From Gracilariopsis chorda (taxonomy: Eukaryota > Rhodophyta > Florideophyceae > Gracilariales > Gracilariaceae): a DNA stretch of 64,000 bases. The notes under the pieces are model-generated. The model was not told the DNA's origin and searched no databases. It saw only the letters and a list, made by a program, of their open reading frames with translations. The position numbers were made by a program, and so were the translations under genes. How positions within the stretch are numbered: the first letter of the stretch is position 1; each line of letters begins with the position of its first letter. The stretch lies in contig NBIV01000062.1 of the NCBI GenBank assembly GCA_003194525.1, forward strand, positions 186,001 through 250,000. Reading direction: 5' to 3'. Of the stretch, positions 56,144 through 64,000 are shown in pieces.

Positions 56144-56800
56144 ATGTTGTCAACCCGCTATTTGTTTCTTTACAATGCTGTCATGTGCGTAGGCTGGTCC
56201 GCAGTGTTGGTGCGTTTACTTCAGGCAATTAGCACAGGCTCTTCTGTGTATGAAGCAGTCCAAGCTCCACTCAAGATCTTCCAGACTGGGGCTCTGCTTG
56301 AGGTGATTCACTCGGTCATCGGATTAATTCGCGCACCTGTTGCAACCACACTTTTGCAGGTCTCATCGCGACTAATGATACTGTGGGGTGTCACTCAGCC
56401 AGTTGAACCAGTCCGATCAAACCTGTCTTTCATAGCAATGATAATCGCCTGGTCCCTGACTGAAATCCCTCGATATCTGTACTTCACTGTCGCTTCTGTC
56501 GCGCGTCACGTTCCATCTTGGCTCACTTTCATTAGGTATACGACATTCATTCCCCTTTATCCGCTCGGCGCATCAAGCGAGTGGCTCACATTGTATGCGG
56601 CCCTCCCGCACATCCGCCAATCCAAGCTGTTTTCGATTTCACTTCCAAACTATTTGAATTTCGCATTTAACTACCACTACTTTTGCGTTATCATCCTTAC
56701 CATGTACATACCCGGTTTGCCGCATATGTACTCCCACATGCTTCGGCAGCGAAAGAAATACGTCACTGTCCCGACTGCAAAGCCCGCAAAAGCAGATTAG
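56144..56800 (+). CDS. Very-long-chain 3-hydroxyacyl-CoA dehydratase (PTPLA/PHS1 family)
   Basis: From ATG 56144 the product has 218 residues, the usual family length, and is a polytopic membrane protein: RYLFLYNAVMCVGWSAVLV is the first helix. ALLEVIHSVIGLIRAPVATT and SRLMILWGV follow. SLTEIPRYLYFTV and IPLYPLGASSEW hold the family signature; in the second, Tyr and the Glu seven residues later are the catalytic pair of yeast Phs1. The enzyme removes water from 3-hydroxyacyl-CoA in the ER, the third step of fatty acid elongation. The C-terminus is basic. The longer frame from 55967 adds 59 residues unlike the family. Convergent with Ku70, 110 bp apart. Confidence 0.9.
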   Translation: MLSTRYLFLYNAVMCVGWSAVLVRLLQAISTGSSVYEAVQAPLKIFQTGALLEVIHSVIGLIRAPVATTLLQVSSRLMILWGVTQPVEPVRSNLSFIAMIIAWSLTEIPRYLYFTVASVARHVPSWLTFIRYTTFIPLYPLGASSEWLTLYAALPHIRQSKLFSISLPNYLNFAFNYHYFCVIILTMYIPGLPHMYSHMLRQRKKYVTVPTAKPAKAD

Positions 56801-56910
56801 TATACCTAACGACAGATACCCGAGTCAGATGTGGTCGACCGGAAAGGATTACGGATTGTAGCTCTCCAGGGTTACTGACTAGGCTGCAAGAGACTGCTTT
56901 CATTACGTGA

Positions 56911-59115
56911 TCAAGCTGCGTCGTGTCCATTGGCCTCTGAAGCTAGAACCTGCTCTTTGATATGTTCTTCAACAGTTATCACCAGGTTCGCCTTATTTCC
57001 CTTGTCTGACAAACCATGTGCGCGGCAATACAACTGCAACTCTTGCTTTTTCATCTTCTCCAAGGTTCCATTGTGAAACTTATTCATATAAACCGAATCG
57101 TCACATTCCTGTTGGGCTGCCATCATGACTGCCCTTTTTTTCGCTGCTCGCTGTGCTGCTGCTTCTGATTGTTCCGCCGCTCGTTTACTGCTTTTCGTAG
57201 CAAAACGTTCCGCCTCTGCGTCGCCATCGAAGTCGATATCTGCTTCCCTTATCTTCAAAGCCTCCATATCCGATTGGGCTCTTTCCTGCATTTCTTCTAC
57301 TTTCGGATTTAGCAGTTCATCTTGGGGTTGATACGTGCTCTCGATGCCTGCAGCATTCTCGAGGCCAGCGTAAAAGCGCTGTAAGTCCGGATTGAGAAAG
57401 TGATTCGGTGAGTACGGCTCTAGTTCTAGCTTTTTGACCATCTCTCTTGCGATTCCTACAGACCCTAATTCATCATCATACTCTATGAGAAGTTCTTCCT
57501 CTTTGGGCTCTATCTTTACCTCTTCATTCAAGGCGTTCATTTCTTTTCTCCACGCTGTGTAGACGTCGTCCATGTAGGGCAGGTAATGCATCTGAAAACC
57601 TCCAGGTACCGACTTCTCGATGTCTTCAGCGAAAACCTCTTGTTGTGGAATTAGAGCGGCAAATCTCATACCAGTGGCGGAGGTCGCATTCAGTCGCACA
57701 GCCACAATCGCAATGACATTCCGTCGCAACATGCACTTCAACAACGTCGAAAAGGCTTGTGTGCTTCCAACGTATACGCTATCATCAGGGAACAAGAAAG
57801 ATGGAGGGCCGAGTACATGTTCGGGTTTCAAAAAATGCTTTTTGCGAAACCCGTAGAGGTGGAGCCCAATTTTACCGAGAGCCTTTGCCTTCAGAACCTC
57901 AGCTTTAGTGAATCCGTGCAGTCTTGGAAAAAGCTGTTCTTGCTGGAGTGACTCAGTTTCACCACCCTCGCTTCCTGATGGTGGGGCCCCTGGTGTCGTA
58001 TACTTCTTATCTTTCAAATAGTCTGCTTTGAAGGTTAGTCGAATACCTTCCGGCTTGAGAATTTCGCCAAATGCGTCACACGTATTGGTTGTAATCTTGA
58101 ATACCGGTTTGTCCGTTGAAGCTACCAATTCTATCTTCTGGGGCCGCTTCGCTCGTCTAACCAGCGCATACATCAGTAAACCAATTTTGTAATCAGGGCC
58201 TAGGATTAGCACGGTTTTCCGCATCGCTCGTTTTTTCATCTCCTTGCGACGTACTCGTGTACGTAAATCCTCAAATGAATACACAGTCGCTATCGTAACC
58301 GAGCCTTTTTCATCAGATACAGTGTCCTCGTCAGTATAAATCAGATTATTGAAGAATTCTGCGGAACCGATAGCATCGTTTGCTGTTGAATCAGCAAGCA
58401 GACTAGGGCTTAAGAGAATGGAAACTTCAACTACAGCGCCCATGTCTGCAAGGTCTTTCATTTGGGATTCACATTGCTTTCGTATCGCATGGCTGCCACG
58501 AGATGGGTCATTGTCATTTGTAAATACAAACACTCGCTTGCGGTGAATGACAGAAAGGCGAGAAGCTGAAACAGCGGTAAATTGATGGCGAGCAGCCCAA
58601 AGGGCTTTGTCAAACTCAGTACTTCCATTAGGTCCAAAGCAAAATAGTTCATCGCCCTCTGAGATTGGAGTCTCCCGCACCTCTTCATCTGAAAGGTCTA
58701 GCAGATCTTCGGCTTCTCCACTTTCTAAGCGATGTGCCAGATTTTGAAGCAGTTTCACACCGTCAGCGTCGCTCGCCTTTAAGGCACGTATCACGCGAAC
58801 ACCAGGCCATCCTTGACGGGCCGTCAGTCCTCGTGCCCCGAAAGCAATGATCCCAACAGCATCACCGTTCCTGGATATGATTTTCGACTTCATGACGTCA
58901 GCGATGCATCGCAGTGTTACAGAGAGCAAGCACGGTGCTTCTTTTGAAATATCTGCATTCATTTCTATTGTAGGGTCTTTGCGAATCATTGGAGTCCTCC
59001 AGTCTATAAGGAAAACGACCGCATCCCGGACGGCTAGCCCTTTTCGCCTAGCAATTTGTTCGGCATTCATGGTTCTTGAACGATTCCGGAGACGTTGTGT
59101 GGTTTTCAGAAACAA
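56911..59115 (-). CDS. XRCC6: Ku70, DNA end-binding subunit
   Basis: A 734-residue Ku70. The vWA-like domain spans about 30-250 (RDAVVFLIDWRTPM at the start, RKRVFVFTNDNDPSRG near 205). The Ku core beta-barrel follows (EMKKRAMRKTVLILGPDYKI, VASTDKPVFKI, GLHLYGFRKKHFLKPEH, FLFPDDSVYVGSTQAF, ALIPQQE). After the helical arm (EMVKKLELEPYSPNHFLNPD) and a charged linker there is a SAP domain at about 690-725 (LEKMKKQELQLYCRAHGLSD). With Ku80 it forms a ring on broken DNA ends and starts non-homologous end joining. Ku80 is not in the window. ATG at 59070 (residue 16) could be the start instead. No intron is needed. Confidence 0.95.
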   Translation of the reverse strand: MFLKTTQRLRNRSRTMNAEQIARRKGLAVRDAVVFLIDWRTPMIRKDPTIEMNADISKEAPCLLSVTLRCIADVMKSKIISRNGDAVGIIAFGARGLTARQGWPGVRVIRALKASDADGVKLLQNLAHRLESGEAEDLLDLSDEEVRETPISEGDELFCFGPNGSTEFDKALWAARHQFTAVSASRLSVIHRKRVFVFTNDNDPSRGSHAIRKQCESQMKDLADMGAVVEVSILLSPSLLADSTANDAIGSAEFFNNLIYTDEDTVSDEKGSVTIATVYSFEDLRTRVRRKEMKKRAMRKTVLILGPDYKIGLLMYALVRRAKRPQKIELVASTDKPVFKITTNTCDAFGEILKPEGIRLTFKADYLKDKKYTTPGAPPSGSEGGETESLQQEQLFPRLHGFTKAEVLKAKALGKIGLHLYGFRKKHFLKPEHVLGPPSFLFPDDSVYVGSTQAFSTLLKCMLRRNVIAIVAVRLNATSATGMRFAALIPQQEVFAEDIEKSVPGGFQMHYLPYMDDVYTAWRKEMNALNEEVKIEPKEEELLIEYDDELGSVGIAREMVKKLELEPYSPNHFLNPDLQRFYAGLENAAGIESTYQPQDELLNPKVEEMQERAQSDMEALKIREADIDFDGDAEAERFATKSSKRAAEQSEAAAQRAAKKRAVMMAAQQECDDSVYMNKFHNGTLEKMKKQELQLYCRAHGLSDKGNKANLVITVEEHIKEQVLASEANGHDAA

Positions 59116-59811
59116 GGATCACAGAAGCCACTGAAGCAGGCTCGTAGCATAATCACGCAAATGATGTTGAATTAGTCCCAATAGACTATCAAATAGCGTA
59201 CGTGAAGATTCTTTAATCTTCCTCTGAAGATGTGGTTAGTCGTTCGAATGTGATAAGGCTGAGAAGGAAGTCCGTGAATTAGTTCATCTTTCTTGTACGT
59301 CTCGCGACGTGCGTATTCTACACTTGCTACCTTGCAATTGTACAATCAACATTCGTGCACGAGCTTCGGATGTTTACCAACGGTACCCTTGGCAACGTTT
59401 GTAGAGTGCGTGAGAGCGTGTGCGTGCAGTGAGGTCGCTGGGTCCTTTCGAACCCCTCGGGATCAAATATTAAGAGGGTTAAAGGGTTAATAACCCTGTT
59501 CGCCTTCCTGTTGGTACAGTATCGATTCTACAGTAAGATAAAGGGCTAAAGTGTGATGGCTCGCTAGGCCCAAATTGCCAAACGGGTCGAGTTTCTGAGC
59601 GCACGCAGCCGTAGCGTTGAGGGTTTAACCCTTTTCTACAGTGCCCTTCTCACATTTGAACTCGCCCCTGAGAATTCTCTGTTCTGCACGATCGACGATG
59701 TGCGCTTGCTGCGCAGAACACAGCATTTATTGTCTACGGAGAGAATAGGCCGGTATCACATGCATCGCAATGGATAGATTGTTTGGAATTCTTCTACAAG
59801 CGTAAGACAAG
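59116..59811. other. Divergent promoter region with GGGTTAA palindromes
   Basis: It separates the Ku70 and SNRNP27 genes. GGGTTAA at 59476, GGGTTAATAACCC at 59484-59496 and GGGTTTAACCC at 59621-59631 are short palindromes. No gene is seen. Confidence 0.4.
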
Positions 59812-60222
59812 ATGCAAGCCTCGCAGGATTCGAGAAAGAGCCGGTCACCTAACCCAGCGGCTGAAGAAGAACCATCCATCCTTCCACCGCCGCCACCTCC
59901 GCCTCCGCCGCCTCCACCGCCCCCACCGCCACTTCCGCCACCTCCACCCCTATCTAGCAGTTTCCCTGCTTCGGTAACGGTGTCCGTTCCCCAAGCACCA
60001 CCACCTCCACCCAAAGAAGACTACTGGACTTCAGCCACTGTAAATGAACAAGAAGAACGAGTAATGATGACTGCATTGGGTTTGCCACTTGCTTTCAGTT
60101 CCACAAAGGGGAAGCAGGTCAAGGGCGCAGACGTCAGCGCAGCAAGAGTGGTGAAACCCCGCAAATATCGTCAGTACATGAATCGGAAAACTGGGTTTAA
60201 CAGACCTTTAAGTGGTGCTTGA
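59812..60222 (+). CDS. SNRNP27: U4/U6.U5 tri-snRNP 27 kDa protein (DUF1777)
   Basis: The 136-residue product starts with a Ser/Arg-bearing stretch, then a polyproline run (residues 25-46, broken once by Leu). The C-terminal half is the SNRNP27 core: EQEERVMMTALGLPLAFSST then KGKQVKGADVS and RKYRQYMNRKTGFNRPL, the near-invariant family end (KYRQYMNRxxGFNRPL). It belongs to the U4/U6.U5 tri-snRNP and influences 5' splice-site choice. The RS-rich N-terminal part of animal proteins is replaced by polyproline. The first ATG is used. Convergent with the phosphatase gene. Confidence 0.9.
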   Translation: MQASQDSRKSRSPNPAAEEEPSILPPPPPPPPPPPPPPPPLPPPPPLSSSFPASVTVSVPQAPPPPPKEDYWTSATVNEQEERVMMTALGLPLAFSSTKGKQVKGADVSAARVVKPRKYRQYMNRKTGFNRPLSGA

Positions 60223-60669
60223 TAGTGACTGCGCACGCGAGCGATTTGTTCTTGAACGCTACGACGAAAGGCGGAGCGTATGCTCGAAGTGCTTCGTTGT
60301 ATTCTCCCCAGCGTTTGTTGTGAAGTCAAACGCAACATCATAGGATCAAGTCATGCAAAGAATTAGCTATTTCCCAAAAGAACACCTAGAAAAAGGACGT
60401 GGCTATTGAATTTCAACTTGACAATCGCTGAACCTCGCGATATAGGATTACGTGCTGAACATCATGAAGCTCGTGAACAGTCCTGCCAAGGACCTTGATG
60501 AGTCGCATGGGTACACAAATTGTCGTCTCCAACGATGAACCTCAGCGTGGTGGGAGTCCAGATGCGGACATCGTGACCCCGCCTCAGATATCTTGAAAAC
60601 TAAACTTTACAAATGAAGACCTAGGGACACCAGATGCCCTTTATTAGAGTTCTTATTGGAGCGATTAAT

Positions 60670-61608
60670 TCACAGGTAACTGGATCCGTATCGTCTTCGC
60701 GCTGGGCGAAAGCTTCCCGTCTTCCCAATTCCACTCTTAGGGCTGCCATCCGAATTCAGGCTATCAACTAGATCAGTCAAGTCCTGCAAAGATGTAAGTG
60801 GGTCATCGAGAGAATTCAAAACTTTCTGTGCCTCCGTGAAGTTCTCCTCTTGCGTGTATGTTGACTTGGTGACCACTACGGGCATGCCGGCTGCACGCGC
60901 AGCCTTGACTCCTATGAAGCTGTCTTCAATCACACACACATTGCTCGGGTTGAGGCTAAGTTTCTCGGCTGCTAAATTGTAAACATCTGGACTAGGCTTC
61001 TTCTTTTCCACTATGTCACCTGCGAACACTGAAATGGAAGAAGCGGCATCTCCAAGCATATCAACAATCTTGCTGACGGCTTTTTCGTTCGACGTACTGC
61101 AAACGGCCACTCTGATACCCGCCCCAACAGCTTCGTTCACCAGTCGCTGCACACCTTCCCGGAGTGGCACCTTTCCTGCTTGTACAAGTTCCATGAATAA
61201 TTCTGTCTTCCGTGCGTGAAGAGCTTTAACCAGAGCTTTCTGGTCCTCCTCAGACTGTGCCATTGATGGCCACTGCCCTAGTCCATTCCAATATGCAGCC
61301 ATGCGTTCTTTTCCCCCTCCTGTTTCCAGAAGCTTGCCATACAATGGCTCGTCCCAAATAGTTTCCAAATCACGTTCTTTAAAAGCCATGTTAAAGGCGA
61401 CTCTGTGAGCGTCTCGTTCTGTGTCTGCAAGCACCCCATCGCAGTCGAAGATTAAGGCGTCTAAAGCAGAAACGACTGGCATGCGGTGTCTTCCGTTCAT
61501 CTTAAGACCATTGACGCATGGTCTCCTTCGAGAAGCGTGAAGAGTCTTATTCGACACCGCTTGTCCTTTGAACGTTGAGGTCGGCGCTGAAATGACATAT
61601 GCTTGCAT
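60670..61608 (-). CDS. CbbY-like HAD phosphatase, plastid-targeted
   Basis: From ATG 61608 the product has 312 residues: a Ser/Thr-rich transit peptide (MQAYVISAPTSTFKGQAVSN), then the HAD fold. IFDCDGVLADTERDAHR is motif I with both Asp. VAVCSTSNEKAVSKIV carries motif II. EKKKPSPDVYNLAAEKL is motif III (Lys), and NVCVIEDSFIGVKAARAAGM motif IV (acidic pair). The cap insertion lies between. DGVLADTERDAHR and AAYWNG are typical of CbbY, which in plants removes phosphate from xylulose-1,5-bisphosphate, a Rubisco inhibitor. The family is certain; the exact substrate is inferred. A longer frame from 61698 adds an acidic 30-residue start and is less likely. Confidence 0.85.
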   Translation of the reverse strand: MQAYVISAPTSTFKGQAVSNKTLHASRRRPCVNGLKMNGRHRMPVVSALDALIFDCDGVLADTERDAHRVAFNMAFKERDLETIWDEPLYGKLLETGGGKERMAAYWNGLGQWPSMAQSEEDQKALVKALHARKTELFMELVQAGKVPLREGVQRLVNEAVGAGIRVAVCSTSNEKAVSKIVDMLGDAASSISVFAGDIVEKKKPSPDVYNLAAEKLSLNPSNVCVIEDSFIGVKAARAAGMPVVVTKSTYTQEENFTEAQKVLNSLDDPLTSLQDLTDLVDSLNSDGSPKSGIGKTGSFRPARRRYGSSYL

Positions 61609-62439
61609 AGTGAAAGATTCTGCAGGAGTGGAAAAGCTCTCTTCTAAATCTGTGTTCGCGAGGTAAGTCTGCGGAAGTTCCTGCTCTTCGGTGCGCAACC
61701 TTCTAATTGCAGGCTCTGCCGATTGACCTCAAACTTTGAGCTGCACGAGATGGATCACAGCTCTTCTCTCTCGACAAGGCTTGCAGTCCGTAGGTCTGCG
61801 ATCCCGTATGATAACCGCCAAGATAACGAATGAAAGCTGCTTTGTCTCGCACTCACGCGCCATTTGAGCCACACATGAGAATAGACGATGACATTCGTCA
61901 GTCTGTTCCCATGGGCACAAAACCTTACACGGCGCGGCTGTAACTTACACACGAACGTGAGTACGTGTACATCCCGGCATCCAGTTTTTATTGGCAGAAG
62001 GGAGATCTTTCAGTGCTGCTCAAGAGAAGTCCGTCAGGAACAGACTGGAGAAGTCAGATGATACTGTACGCTCGCAGATACTTTGCAGGGCATTGGGATA
62101 AGGCTACCATCCACATTGCATATTGATCCCATTACGACGTTCCTCCAGTTGGATGGGCATTGACTTCTGACAGAAGAAGAGACGATCTACTGTTGCCATC
62201 TATTTGGGTTCGCTAGTACCTCGTGCGATCGGATAAGTGCGGACGTAGTTTTTTGAACCTGAGCTGCTCACGACTGGTGCGATCATCCTAAGAAGTCTTC
62301 GTATACCAAGGATATTACAGGGGCTTTGTCTTATGGAAACAGCAAGAGTGATTTTGTTCTAGTGCTTTGGATCACGAACGAACACCGGCCGATCACTTTT
62401 TCCAAGTAAAGGACGCACGCTACAACTCACGATTGGCAT
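61609..62439. other. Intergenic between divergent genes
   Basis: Holds promoters of the CbbY-like gene (-) and the RMD1-like gene (+). No gene is seen; the minus ORFs at 61729-61952 overlap each other and look like chance. Confidence 0.45.
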
Positions 62440-63558
62440 ATGAAATTCATGAATGTTCTTGTGCCCGCTGCTCACGGCGCAAGGTGCTGCCCTTCGAGCT
62501 GTCAAACATGGACCTTCATTCTTCGACGCCGAATCTGCAGTGCCTCAAACGCTTCAGACCATGTTAGCGCAGTAGACGCGACGAGAAAGAAGCAAAAGCA
62601 AAAGACCGCCCGGGTTCTAAGCAGTGAGAAAGCTGACACTGTCTGTGCTGCCTACTGTGTACATAATCCGGTAGCTCTTTTCCGCGTCGCAAGCTTCTTC
62701 CGTAAATCGTCATTCAAAGCTATTCAGGATGGAGCGGAACGGACTTACAAAAACCAAGATCTGAAGATACATGCCGGCGACGTCGTGCATGCGCCATTTG
62801 ATGAACTCGATTGCAACTCTAAGCTCCGCGGCCATGCCTTTTTCTTCAGTTCTGGGGCAGCCGTTTTTTGGGGTCTTCCGATGGACTTGCGACGACAGCT
62901 AATCCAAGAGTTAGGAAAATTCCAGGACCCTAAAGCTTCATCTGTGAGTCCCGGTATGCATCCAGATAATTGTCATCTACCCTTAGAAATGGAGGACTTC
63001 GAACACGAATTCAATTATCGCGTGGAGATTGATCGTAAAAGACCCTCTTTCATAAACGATGAGATCTATCTGACAGATTTTGAAGATGCAGAGCAGTTGT
63101 TAGCATTTTCGTACGGACTTGCTCAATCGGTCAAATTGCTTGTATTCGAGGAGGTCATAGACGCTCTTGTTCTTCGCACTAGGAGTTTACCAGATGCGCT
63201 TGCGAGAGAGGGAAAAATTAAACTATCTCATCGTGATATAAAGTGTCTTATCGGAGAACTGCTTGCAGCTCGTTACTCAGTCAACCTCGTTTCTGATATA
63301 AAAGACACACCAGAGTATTTTTGGCAGCATCCAGAACTGGAGGCCTTGTTCCAAGAGTGTGCACGAGAAGTAGAATTGCGGCAACGTGCGCGAATTTTGG
63401 ACTCCCGTACCCAAGTTATCAAGGAAGCTCTTGACATTTTGAACAATGAACTATCATCTACTTCTTCAGATCGTGTGGAAAGGGCCATTCTCTTCCTGAT
63501 TGCTGTTGAAGTCTCCGTCGAACTAGCTCGCATGGTACATGCTTGGGTTGTCTCCTGA
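62440..63558 (+). CDS. RMD1/DUF155 family protein
   Basis: The 372-residue product begins with a basic, Cys/Arg-rich N-terminus without acidic residues, fitting an organelle leader. The DUF155 domain starts near 130: KLRGHAFFFSSGAAVFWGLP is the family hallmark (FxFxxGxxVFWG). FEHEFNYRVEIDRKRPSFIN and DEIYLTDFEDAEQLLAFSYG follow, then the helical part (ALAREGKIKLSHRDI), EYFWQHPELEALFQECAREV and a C-terminal hydrophobic segment (ILFLIAVEVSVEL). Relatives are yeast Rmd1 and human RMND1, the latter a mitochondrial inner-membrane protein needed for translation. Location here could be mitochondrial or plastid. The ATG at 62440 is the first in frame. Confidence 0.85.
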   Translation: MKFMNVLVPAAHGARCCPSSCQTWTFILRRRICSASNASDHVSAVDATRKKQKQKTARVLSSEKADTVCAAYCVHNPVALFRVASFFRKSSFKAIQDGAERTYKNQDLKIHAGDVVHAPFDELDCNSKLRGHAFFFSSGAAVFWGLPMDLRRQLIQELGKFQDPKASSVSPGMHPDNCHLPLEMEDFEHEFNYRVEIDRKRPSFINDEIYLTDFEDAEQLLAFSYGLAQSVKLLVFEEVIDALVLRTRSLPDALAREGKIKLSHRDIKCLIGELLAARYSVNLVSDIKDTPEYFWQHPELEALFQECAREVELRQRARILDSRTQVIKEALDILNNELSSTSSDRVERAILFLIAVEVSVELARMVHAWVVS

Positions 63559-63821
63559 TGACGAAGTGGTCGACTGAGTTCTGTACTTTCTCTGGCTCCG
63601 TTGGGATGAGCCAGATTGCTTTGCGCTTGTCTTTGTTTTCTCAATACCAGCTGTTCACGAGTTTGACTCAAGTGACATGCTTGAGCCTACTCGACATGTT
63701 GATCGCTGGATTTGCGTGTAATCACACCAACCAAGTCGCTCAGAACAATCAAGAGTATGGTCAGACCAGACGGAGTGGGTTTCAGATTCTCTTCAACATG
63801 TCAACGAGCGTAAACAGAAGC

Positions 63822-64000
63822 CTACGTTCGGCGTCTTTTTCTTGCAGAGCCTCCTGCCTTTGGTGAAGGCCTTCTCTTTTTCAGCTCATCCTCAAATATT
63901 TGGTCTAGCTGCTCTTCTCTTTCGAGCTCTTCCCTTTCGTCATCGTCGGCCGTGGTTACGCGATGAAGCTTCGAGGTCTTGTCCTTATGTACAACACGGT
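63822..64000 (-). CDS. C-terminal end of an unknown nuclear-type protein (partial)
   Basis: A minus-strand frame runs in from the window end and stops at TAG 63822-63824. Its 59 codons read RVVHKDKTSKLHRVTTADDD, an acidic helix (EELEREEQLDQIFEDELKKR), then a basic tail ARKRRRT that resembles a nuclear localisation signal. No domain is identifiable from the end alone. It is convergent with the RMD1-like gene, 263 bp away. Codon use and protein-like composition make a real gene likely. Confidence 0.6.
   Translation of the reverse strand, partial: RVVHKDKTSKLHRVTTADDDEREELEREEQLDQIFEDELKKRRPSPKAGGSARKRRRT

Noticed and set aside
59476-59631. Possible short piggyBac-type MITE between TTAA sites with AACCCT/AGGGTT ends
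   Set aside because: The inverted ends are only six bases and differ from the CCCTTTCGCTCCCA ends of the full element; chance is likely.
59727-60014. Minus-strand polyglycine ORF
   Set aside because: It is the complement of the polyproline run in SNRNP27.

Overview
The window looks like nuclear DNA of a multicellular red alga (Rhodophyta; a florideophyte such as Chondrus is the best guess, by inference). The ordinary genes are intronless, closely packed and eukaryotic: plastid-targeted ferritin, Ku70, SNRNP27, 3-hydroxyacyl-CoA dehydratase and an ABC1 kinase/beta-lactamase fusion. Two plastid precursors start with the Phe-bearing leader (S)AFVP that is typical of red-algal transit peptides. 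The mobile-element mix (Copia, chromovirus, DIRS-like, Helitron, piggyBac) and the fungal-style WD40 repeats also fit.

Layout. 0.7-1.5 kb: ferritin (-). 3.1-4.0 kb: decayed WD40 gene. 4.2-8.9 kb: Ty1/Copia element (+). 9.2-13.7 kb: Helitron-1 (-). 14.06-14.38 kb: 68-bp tandem array. 15.1-15.5 kb: small intact unknown ORF behind three CACGTGG sites. 15.95-30.4 kb: DIRS-like tyrosine-recombinase retrotransposon (-), split inside its recombinase gene by a 10.4-kb Ty3/Gypsy chromovirus (16515-26911, -) with 566-bp LTRs. 34.0-39.4 kb: Helitron-2 (+). 39.46-44.87 kb: large DNA transposon (+) whose product joins a DDE-type core to a PD-(D/E)XK nuclease, bounded by clusters of GGTGAY/RTCACC hexamers. 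45438-48623: complete but decayed piggyBac with 14-bp terminal repeats and a TTAA target. 49.3-64 kb: host gene cluster with alternating strands.

Almost every mobile-element gene carries stops or frameshifts, so 3-48.6 kb is a decayed transposon island and 49-64 kb is expressed gene space. The most interesting items are the nuclease-fused DDE transposon with subterminal repeats, a long antisense ORF between pol and the 3' LTR of the chromovirus, and an antisense, apparently spliced second ORF in the piggyBac. Both antisense ORFs face the main gene of their element head-on.

Host genes. Ferritin stores plastid iron. A small Tat-type precursor goes to the thylakoid lumen. The ABC1K/beta-lactamase fusion is an organellar atypical kinase. 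HACD elongates very-long-chain fatty acids in the ER. Ku70 repairs double-strand breaks. SNRNP27 belongs to the tri-snRNP. The CbbY-like phosphatase probably clears by-product sugar phosphates in the plastid. The RMD1/DUF155 protein is probably organellar. No operon logic applies; genes sit in divergent and convergent pairs.
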